NCBI RefSeq assembly: GCF_002288925.2
Contig: NW_022098031.1
Location: 14,095,824-14,159,823, forward strand
Length of the DNA: 64,000 nucleotides
Source: Delphinapterus leucas
Taxonomy: Eukaryota; Chordata; Mammalia; Artiodactyla; Monodontidae
Direction: 5' to 3'
Positions 55,685 to 64,000 of this stretch are shown here, piece by piece (positions within the stretch are counted from its first letter, which is position 1; each line of letters begins with the position of its first letter). The notes under the pieces were generated by a model. The model ran no database searches. It was not told the DNA's origin and saw only the letters and a list, made by a program, of their open reading frames with translations. Position numbers and translations under genes: made by a program.

Positions 55685-57760
55685 GTGATTAGACAAAGAT
55701 GTCACAAAGAAAGAAAACCAGACAAAGATGTCACAAAGAAAGAAAACTACAGGCCAATATCACTGATGAACATAGATGCAAAAATCATCAGGAAAATACT
55801 ACCAAACAGAATCCAACAGCATATTAAAAGGATCATACACCATGACCAAGTGGGGATTATCCCAGGAATGCAAGGATTCTTCAATATACGCAAATCAATC
55901 AACGTGATACACCATATTAACAACTGAAGTATAAAAACCATATGATCATCTCAATAGATGCAGAAAAAGCTTTTGACAAAATTCAACACCCATTTATGAT
56001 AAAAACACTCCAGAAAGTAGGCATAGACGGAACTTACTCAACATAATAAAGGCCATATATGACAAACTCACAGCCCACATCATTCTTAATGGTGAAAAAC
56101 TGAAACCGTTTCCTCTAAGATCAGGAACAAGACAAGGTTGTCCATTCTCACCACTATTATTCAACATAGTTTTGGAAGTTTTAGCCACAGCAATCAGAGA
56201 AGAAAAAGGAATAAAAGGAATCCAAATCGGAAAAGAAGTAAAGCTGTCTTGCTGTTTGCAGATGACATGATACTATACGTAGAGAATCCTAAAGATGCTA
56301 CCAGAAAACTACTAGAGCTAATCAATGAATTTGGTAAAGTAGCAGGATACAAAATTAATGCACAGAAATCTCTTGCATTCCTATACACTGATGATGAAAA
56401 ATCTGAAAAAGAAATTAAGGAAACACTCCCATTTACCATTGCAACAAAAAGAAGAAAATACCTAGGAATAAACCTATCTAAGGAGACAAAAGATCTGTAT
56501 GCAGAAAACTATAAGATATTGATGAAAGAAATTAAAGATGATACAAACAGGTGGAGAGATATACCATGTTCTTGGACTGGAAGAATCAACATTGAGAAAA
56601 TGACTATACTATGCAAAGCTATCTACAGATTCCATGCAATCCCTATCAAACTACCACTGGCATTTTTCACAGAACTAGAACAAAAAATTTCACAATTTGT
56701 ATAAAAACACAAAAGACCCTGAATAACCAAAGCAATCTTGAGAAACAAAAATGGAACTGGAGGTATCAGGCTCCATGACTTCAGACAATACTACAAAGCT
56801 ACAGTAATCAAGACAGTATGGTACTGGCACAAAATTAGAAACACAGATCAATGGAACAATAAACCCACACACGTATGATCACCTTATCTTTGATAAGGGA
56901 GGCAAGAATATACAATGGAGAAAAGACAGTCTCTTTAATAAGTGGTGCTGGGAAAATTGGACAGCTACATGTAAGAGAATGAAATTAGAACACTCCCTAA
57001 CACCATACACAAAAATAAACTCAAAATGGATTAAAGACCTAAATGTAAGGCCAGACACTATCAAACTCTTAGAGGAAAGCATAGGCAGAACACTCTATGA
57101 CATAAATCACAGCAAGATCCTTTTTGACCCACCTCCTAGAGAAATGGAAATAAAAACAAAAATAAACAAATGGGACTTAATGAAACTTCAAAGCTTTTGC
57201 ACAGCAAACAAAACCATAAACAAGATCAAATACAACCCTCACAATGGGAGAAAATATTTGCAAATGAAGCAACTGAACTAATCTTCAAACTTTACAAGCA
57301 GCTCATACAGCTCAATATCCAAAAAACATACAACCCAATCCAAAAATGGGCAGAAGACCTAAATAGACATTTCTCCAAAGAAGATATACAGGTTGCCAAC
57401 AAACACATGAAAGGATGCTCAACATCACTAATCATTAGAGAAATGCAAGTCAAAACTACAATGAGGTATCACCTCACACCAGTCAGAATGGCCATCATCA
57501 AAAAATCTAGAAACAGTAATGCTGGATTGGGTGTGGAGAAAAGGAAACCCTCTTGCACTCTTGGTGGGAATGTAAATTGATACAGCCACTATGGAGAACA
57601 GAATGGAGGTTCCTTAAAAAACTAAAAACAGAACTACCATACAACCCAGCAATCCCACTACTGGGCATATACCCTGAGAAAACCATAATTCAAAAGGAGT
57701 CAGGTACCACAATGTTCATTGCAGCTCTATTTACAATAGCCAGGACATGGAAACAACCTA
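55685..57760 (+). pseudogene. L1 ORF2 continuation after the NUMT (reverse transcriptase and C-terminal domain)
   Basis: Starts with a 29-bp tandem duplication covering KDVTKKE-type codons, then [28 protein letters not shown], the YADD-equivalent motif [27 protein letters not shown] and the Cys-rich end region. Many frameshifts and stops separate the readable blocks (for example near 55926, 56150 and 56702), so it is dead. The segment runs into the N gap. Confidence 0.9.
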
Positions 57761-58160
57761 NNNNNNNNNNNNNNNNNNNNNNNNNNNNNNNNNNNNNNNN
57801 NNNNNNNNNNNNNNNNNNNNNNNNNNNNNNNNNNNNNNNNNNNNNNNNNNNNNNNNNNNNNNNNNNNNNNNNNNNNNNNNNNNNNNNNNNNNNNNNNNNN
57901 NNNNNNNNNNNNNNNNNNNNNNNNNNNNNNNNNNNNNNNNNNNNNNNNNNNNNNNNNNNNNNNNNNNNNNNNNNNNNNNNNNNNNNNNNNNNNNNNNNNN
58001 NNNNNNNNNNNNNNNNNNNNNNNNNNNNNNNNNNNNNNNNNNNNNNNNNNNNNNNNNNNNNNNNNNNNNNNNNNNNNNNNNNNNNNNNNNNNNNNNNNNN
58101 NNNNNNNNNNNNNNNNNNNNNNNNNNNNNNNNNNNNNNNNNNNNNNNNNNNNNNNNNNNN
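57761..58160. other. Assembly gap (400 N)
   Basis: Exactly 400 undetermined bases. L1 ORF2 3' sequence lies on the left and L1 3' UTR on the right. In an ordinary L1 the missing part would hold the ORF2 end and the start of the 3' UTR; the real length is unknown. Open frames of X residues across it are meaningless. Confidence 0.99.
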
Positions 58161-58421
58161 CCAAATGTAAAGTAGATAGCTAGTGGGAAGCGGCTGCATA
58201 GCACAGGGAGATCAGCTCAGTGCTTTGTGACCACCTAGAGGGGTGGGATAGGGAGGGTAGGAGCGAGACGCAAGAGGGAGGGGATATGGGGAGATATGTA
58301 TATATATATATATATATATCTGATTCACTTTGTTATAAAGCAGAAACTAACACACCATTGTAAAGCAATTATACTCCAATAAAGATGTTAAATTCTTTTT
58401 TTTAATAAAAAAAATGAAAAA
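58161..58421 (+). mobile_element. L1 3' UTR and tail after the gap
   Basis: CTAGTGGGAAGCGGCTGCAT, GTGACCACCTAGAGGGGTGG, a (TA)n tract, CTGATTCACTTTGTTATAAAG and CAATTATACTCCAATAAAG are the standard cetartiodactyl L1 3' end, followed by an A-rich tail and the target-site duplication. Confidence 0.9.
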
Positions 58422-58439
58422 AGAAAAGAAAGCAGATAA

Positions 58440-59761
58440 TTTGTTCACCTTTTGGGGGACGTGTGTGTACAGAGCGTAGTGGGAACACAAGAGGTGTAAG
58501 CTTGGGTGGGGAGAGGTGGTTCAGTTTCCTTCTACAGGAAGTGCCTCAAGTTAATTCCTACACAAGTTAGACAGGTGGAAAAGAAGGGAACAGGATGGTC
58601 CTCATAGTGTCTGACATAAGACCTTCAAAAATAAGCCTGATATTGCTGGGTGTATCGTTACTGTCACTGTTTTGTTTTTATGAAAGCAGCTTTTTCCTCT
58701 AATTATAAACGTAATGCATGCTAAGCATGAAGCTCTTGCATTTCACCACTTTGAGGTAATAAGTCTGAGACCCCAATGGTCTTAATCTGGGCTTTTAGCC
58801 TGGAAGTGGGATCATCTCATAATTTTCTTTTTCCAGAACGGAGCCTCTCCTTCTGGGGAACGATACTAACATTGTGCTCCCTGTGCGTTACCAGATTCTG
58901 ATTCTCCGCAATGCTACAAGTTGCTGATTAAGGGGTGGCAATTTGAGTTCTGCCTCGAATGGACCTGGACGATAATTCCCATATGAAAGAGTTTGAGCGA
59001 GGCTGCTGAATCCAGCTGCCAGCAGGGGCCCCTGCTCAAATCCAGCCTGGCCCCTTTTGCCAAACCAGATGGAATATGGAGGGATACTGCGTGTCCATCT
59101 CACACAAAGGCCTAGTGGCAACCCTGAGTGTGCAAGTTGTTTGGGTTGGGAAAGTGAATGGAGAGGCAGAGTGACCTCTATTCACGGATCCAATGGCAAG
59201 TCATGGGCTTGCATGAGTCTTCGTCATCCCCAAAGGAACCTAGCCCCGGCTTCTTTAACAGGAAGCCTGAAGGGATGCCACCCCAATTTCCCATGGTGGT
59301 ACTGCTCCCGTAGGACTGCTCACTTTTATAGTCAGTAGATCCCACGTCTGTCTCACAGACTAAGTTGACGTGTCCTTTTATTAGTGTAACATAAAGTCCA
59401 TAGAGCTCAAGAAGAGGTAGGTGCATAGACTCAGCTAGACCAGTTAAAGCATCTCTAGTTCTTTTTAGAAATTTTGAGCAACTGGAGGGCTGTCAAACTC
59501 GGAATTGTTGAACTCCTCTCATCCTGAGGGCTACCCAGGGACAAAGTCCATGAGAGAGGAAACTCTCATTTTGGCCAGATTCTCCTTTTCACTTTTCTCT
59601 TCCCTTCCTTCCTTTCCTTTTCCTTCACTCTATATTATTTTTAAGGGTTCTACTTGGGCCTCACCATCTGCAATTCCTACTAAGAACAGAAAGAAAGGAA
59701 GAAGACTTTCCCCCAGAAGAAAGGCAGGGAAGAGGAGCACACGCCTATGGATGGCAATGTT
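58440..59761. other. Intergenic, no recognised gene
   Basis: The block 58880-59440 is more GC-balanced and has short open frames on both strands (77-93 codons) without recognisable domains. No repeat family is named. Confidence 0.45.
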
Positions 59762-59774
59762 TGTCACAGGTCTT

Positions 59775-60123
59775 TTTTTTTTTAATAAATTTATTTAGTT
59801 ATTTATTTTTGGCTGCACTGGGTATCCGTTGCTGTGTGCGGGCTTTCTCTAGCTGCGGCGAGCAGGGGCTACTCTTTGTTGCGGTGCACGGGCTTCTCAT
59901 TGCGGTGGCTTCTCTTGTTGCGGAGCACGGACTCTAGACACGTGGGCTTCAGCAGTTGTGGCACGCAGGCCTCAGTAGTTGTGGCTCGCGGGATCTAGAG
60001 CACAGGCTCAGTAGTTGTGGCGCACGGGCTTAGTTGCTCTGCAGCATGTGGGATCTTCCTGGACCAGGGCTCAAACCCATGTCCCCTGCGTTGGCAGGTG
60101 GATTCTTAACCACTGCGCCACCC
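59775..60123 (-). mobile_element. CHR-type long SINE, slightly head-truncated, with TSD
   Basis: The minus strand runs from GGTGGCGCAGTGGTTAAGAA through the long CHR body (ACAACTACTGAGCC-like blocks) to CAAAAATAAATAACTAAAT. TGTCACRGTCTT flanks it (59762 and 60124). The first dozen bases (AGGGAC/TTCCCT) of the head are missing. Confidence 0.85.
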
Positions 60124-60139
60124 TGTCACGTCTTTAGCA

Positions 60140-60720
60140 AATAAAAACTAGAGACATATACTGCTATTGTAGGGAAAGAAAATTTTCTCCTCTAATCTCT
60201 TAGGGTCTCCAGCTGGGTCTAATTAAAGAATTAGAAGGACAAAAGATAGATTAATAGGGAAAAACCATACAAGTTTCAATCTCTTTTTACTAGTACACTG
60301 GAGCCCTCACAAGAGAAATGAAGACCCAAAGAAGCAGCCAAAGCCAAACACTTATACATTAAGTTGGACAATTAAGGTGGAGTAAATTGTGAAAACACGA
60401 CAAGGCAAAGGGGCTTGGGCTAGAGTAATTAATTGCAGAGGAGTGATTAGGAGGATGAGGGTGAGCTTAATAGGGTTTGTTTGAACTAATTTCTCCCCAT
60501 CCCTGGTTATAAGAATGTTTCTTTCCTACTGATATACGCAGGACATCTTCCATATGTGAGTTTCATCTCCTGCTTTCAGGAAGAAAAAGGAAGGTCGGAA
60601 TGCCCTTCTGCTGTTTCTGAAATGCCTTTAACTCAATATTTTGAGTTAAAGGCAAGAGCAGAATATTTGGGGGTGGTGTGTTCCGAACTCTTTCACTATC
60701 TAAGACATATTTTATATGAA
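60140..60720. repeat. Possible LTR-type interspersed repeat, family unknown
   Basis: Phrases such as AAGAAAATTTTCTCCTCTAA, CAGCTGGGTCTAATTAAAG, ATAAGAATGTTTCTTTCCTA and GGAAGAAAAAGGAAGGTCGG seem familiar from dispersed mammalian LTR-like repeats, but I cannot name the family. No coding capacity. Confidence 0.3.
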
Positions 60721-60824
60721 ATTTTCCTTTTCAAGAGAATTTTGAGGAGGTTGCCGGAAGGGATGACTAAGAGACACAAGATAAAGCCATAGAATGTTAT
60801 ATTTGAGGGCATAAAGAACTTAGA

Positions 60825-60985
60825 GGGTTCTGAAAAGTCATCCAACCCAATGTCTTCATTTTACAGATGAGAAAGCAGGTCCAGAGATGCTATCTGATTT
60901 GCCTAAGGTTGCACAAGTAGTGGCAGAAGCCCACATCTGCAGTCTCCCAACTCGGTGCTCTTTCCCTCATGATTGTTCTTGTAAA
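60825..60985 (+). repeat. Probable MIR fragment
   Basis: TCATTTTACAGATGAGAAAGCAGG, TCCAGAGATGCTATCTGATTTG, CCTAAGGTTGCACAAGTAG and GGCAGAAGCCCACATCTGCA follow the second half of a MIR element with ordinary decay. Confidence 0.65.
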
Positions 60986-60989
60986 CTGG

Positions 60990-63600
60990 GAGAACACACA
61001 AACGACTCATCCTAGGTGTCCTGCTTAGTGGCAAGCTCCAGCAAGTTGAGAAAGGAAGAATTACAGCATTTGCAAAAGCAGCCATCAGAATTATTCCAGC
61101 TTCAGAAAGCAGAATACAAAAGAACCCCCTCCCTTACTACCTTAAATCATGGGCACAATTCATGAGGCTTCCCTAATTTACTTGTTTTGGAAGTGTTGAA
61201 ACTTTTCTGATGAGTCCAACCTTTTGTCTTCCTGTGGTTTGTTTGAAATTCATTACCCTCTTTCATCCCCTATGATCCCTTTTTCTCCCTCCCCTTCTCC
61301 ACCCTTCCACTCCAACCCACTCTCATGTCAAATCTGAAGGATCTTAAAAGGAAATATCACAGTCACCAAGGACTTAGCATCATCACCAAGATTGATCCCA
61401 TATGGTGTCTACAAAGATGAGGGGTGAGGCTACATTTCTCATGTACTCTACAGGGATGATGTGAGAACATAATTTCTTTCACTCTTCATTCCCCATCCCT
61501 GAGATGAGCTCAGCCTGCTAGAACCAAGAATTTCTACTCTCCTGGCTTCAATAGACCTTCTAGTCATGCTTTTTCCATTTCTTCAACCGTGTTTCAAGAG
61601 CAACAGGATTCAGAGGTTTGAAAAGCTTTAAAAAATACCTTTCATCTGATCCCGTGCTGACAGAATTCATGCTCCAATTTATCTTTGAGCTCTTGCCTGC
61701 TCTTACTAATTCAATTGTTCCTTCTGTGTCTATAAATTATATTTGGATTTTTTTTTCCTTCCTCTAGTTTGTTTAGCTTCCAGGACAAAAGAAATCTCAA
61801 CTCAGGCTCTAATTACAGCTCCAGCATTAATCTGTCATTTGTTTCCAAGATGTTTGAAGAGGTATCTCACAGAGTTCTTCCCTTTCAAGTGGGCTTCTCA
61901 GTTATGTCTGGAGATTTCCAGAAGCTTCTTCCACTAGCCATGTGTTGATGTGGAATCTGAATGTTTTCCCCAAGGTGATGTGCTACAACAGAGGCAGCAT
62001 GGCACAGAAGAGTCAGCACAGGAAATTCCGGGCTAGGATGGCATCCAGCCATCCCCTCCAACATTACCCCTATGGCACTGTTTCCTGAAGCAGCTTGTCC
62101 TCAACTACAAAATGGCAACTTAATGATGTTTTGAGTTCGTTTCTTCTAAAGAAAGAAATGACTTACTGTTTGGTTTCTTCCCATGGTCTTTGTTTCTCTG
62201 GCTGTGTTTGGAGAAGCCAGGAGAGCCTGGTTAAAAAAAGGAAGATCTGTCTGGCTCGACTAATTGCTTGCCCAGTTACCCAAGCATTAGGGCTCATGCT
62301 AATGACCACACTACTGAAGAGCCAGCCAGCAATGGACATGAAAGAGAAAGGACACATAAAAGCAATTCTGCTCCAGTAAACTGTTTCATGGCATTCAAGG
62401 GGAGGAAAGACAAACAAGTCAAAATACAACCTTAAAATGTGCTCAGCAAGAAACAAACTGCCCACTGGGGGCCTTTGGAACTTTGCTCTGATGCAAAACT
62501 CAATTATACAAATTGAAGTACTGAGTTATTGAAAGCCAGGGGGTAGTGGAAGAGAATAGGCACTCTTGCCCTATAGAGTGCAGCTCTGAAAAAGATTTAT
62601 CACATAGCTGATCGACTTGCCACATGTTGAGGACATAATGTTAATTTTATGAATTCTTTCCCTTTTTTTCCCCACACCCAAAAGAAAAGACTGTCATTGT
62701 GGTGATGGGAAAATGTCTGTAATAATTTTAACACATGTAAGATTACTCAAGAGGTGTATCGTATTTTGATGGTTTCAGAACTTCATTAATCTGCCGTCTA
62801 GGAATGTGATATTTTACAGATTGTACTTGTACACGGTACAAAGACAGACAGCTAATTCTTAACAGACACTGAAGAGCAATTCTCTTTTTCCAACATGCTC
62901 CTCACATTTCTCTAGTTATTCAAACAGGAAAGTAACGTGTTAGATGCTTAGCTCCTGGCTTCTTATCCAGATCCCCTTCAGAAAACAAGTAATTTCTGCT
63001 CAAATAAAGTTTTTATATAAGATGAGATTCGGTGCCAGACATTGTATTAATCAATTAGACAGGACTGATACGTGTTAATTTCTTTTTGTTAGATTTGCTA
63101 TACAAATATCAATTTCAAAGATATAAAATATAAATCACTGAGTTGAAGTGTCTCTGTGGGGTGGGCCAGGAAAAATCTTGCAGTAAATTTACTAGGATGA
63201 CCATTTACAGCTATCTCCTTTACCTAAATATTAAATAAGAACATTGCTCTTTTTTAGGCAGAAACATCTGTTACCATGAGCCCCTGTGCTTTTGAGCTAA
63301 GTGCCATGTTAACCTGCTGACTTCTTTATCTCCTGGAATATGATCTTTGAGTGACTTATGGAATCAAGGCACAATGTTGAATGAGTATCTTCTTGCTCCA
63401 GCCGGACTCATTGAGACTTTGCCAACAGAGCAAGCGTGGATCTGAATGGAAACTGGAGATGTTTCGCTATAATTCAGGAGTCAGTGCAACCCTTGTCCAG
63501 AATTTAGAGATATGTAGAACTGCAAAAGAGAATTTAGCTGGTCACCTTGTCACTCTAGGCCCGTGCTCAAATAATTCCCACAAATTTCTTTTTTTTTATA
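60990..63600. other. Intergenic, no recognised feature
   Basis: Unique-looking sequence of 2.6 kb, the longest stretch in the window without a nameable repeat. Open frames up to 100 codons show no recognised domain. It could hold conserved non-coding elements, which I cannot judge from one sequence. Confidence 0.45.
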
Positions 63601-63614
63601 ATTTTTTAAAAAAC

Positions 63615-63953
63615 AGCAACATGGATGGACCTAGAGATTATCATACTAAGTGAAGTAAGCCAGACAAAGACAAATATGATATTGCTTACATATGGAATCT
63701 AAAAAATATGATACAAATGAACGTATTTACAAAACAGAAATAGACCCACAGACACAGAAAACAAATGTATGGTTACCAAAGGGGAAAGGGTGATGGAAGA
63801 GGTATAAATTAGGAAGTTAGGATTAACAGATACACACTAATATATATAAAATAGATAACCAACAAGGACCTACTGTATAGCCCAGGAAACTATGCTCAAT
63901 ATTTTGTAATAACCAATAAGGTAAAAGAATCTGAAAAGGAATATATGTATATG

Positions 63954-63995
<42 letters not shown>

Positions 63996-64000
63996 CTGAA
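63615..64000 (+). mobile_element. L1 3' end, continues past window end
   Basis: CAGCAACATGGATGGACCTA, TAAGTGAAGTAAGCCAGAC, CAAAACAGAAATAGACCCAC and GACCTACTGTATAGCCCAGG are the L1 3' UTR phrases also found near 19700 and 21340. 5' truncated at an A/T-rich junction (63588-63614). Confidence 0.9.
63955..63993. repeat. (TG)n microsatellite
   Basis: About 19 uninterrupted TG units within the L1 3' UTR. Confidence 0.95.

Noticed and set aside
57553..58204. Long open frames of X residues
   Set aside because: Products of the 400-N gap.

Overview
This window is vertebrate nuclear DNA, almost certainly from a cetacean. The main evidence is at least fifteen tRNA-Glu-derived SINEs of the CHR type, young ones with intact A/B boxes and target-site duplications, which are typical of whales and dolphins, together with cetartiodactyl-type L1 elements. 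There are no operons, phages, CRISPR arrays or bacterial genes.

Layout. (1) 1-2904: 5' half of an L1 on the minus strand, running off the left edge, lying in a WIF1 intron. (2) 3229-18.2k: the 3' half of WIF1 (Wnt inhibitory factor 1) on the plus strand. Five coding exons are seen: four of exactly 96 nt, each encoding one EGF-like repeat, then a last exon with the basic C-terminal tail ending in SNYIW, followed by a 3' UTR with two AATAAA signals. The introns carry SINEs, old L1 pieces and a U6 snRNA retrocopy. (3) 18.4k-38.2k: gene-poor intergenic DNA full of nested L1 3' ends, CHR SINEs, L2 and MIR relics, one MaLR-type LTR and an ST13 (HSC70-interacting protein) processed pseudogene. (4) 38.2k-58.4k: a multi-layer insertion. 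A 5'-truncated L1 carries recognisable target-site duplications at 38850 and 58422, and is split inside ORF2 by about 16.3 kb of mitochondrial DNA (NUMT, 39340-55684). (5) 58.4k-64k: intergenic DNA with one long SINE, possible LTR/MIR relics and an L1 3' end at the right edge.

The NUMT is a circularly permuted, almost complete mitogenome. It starts in the middle of COX1, runs through COX2, ATP8/6, COX3, ND3, ND4L/4, ND5, ND6, CYTB, the control region, 12S, 16S, ND1 and ND2, and ends in the first part of COX1. All 22 tRNAs and the light-strand origin are recognisable. Only about 55 codons of COX1 are absent, at the permutation point. Frameshifts and stops in most genes, two anticodon substitutions and a CHR SINE with perfect target-site duplications inside ND5 show that it is an old nuclear copy and not organellar contamination. 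ATP8 and ND4L remain fully open and ND1 has one stop.

A 400-base run of N (57761-58160) is an assembly gap inside the host L1. I found no new protein system. The noteworthy material is the layered history of insertions, above all the whole-mitogenome insertion into an L1.
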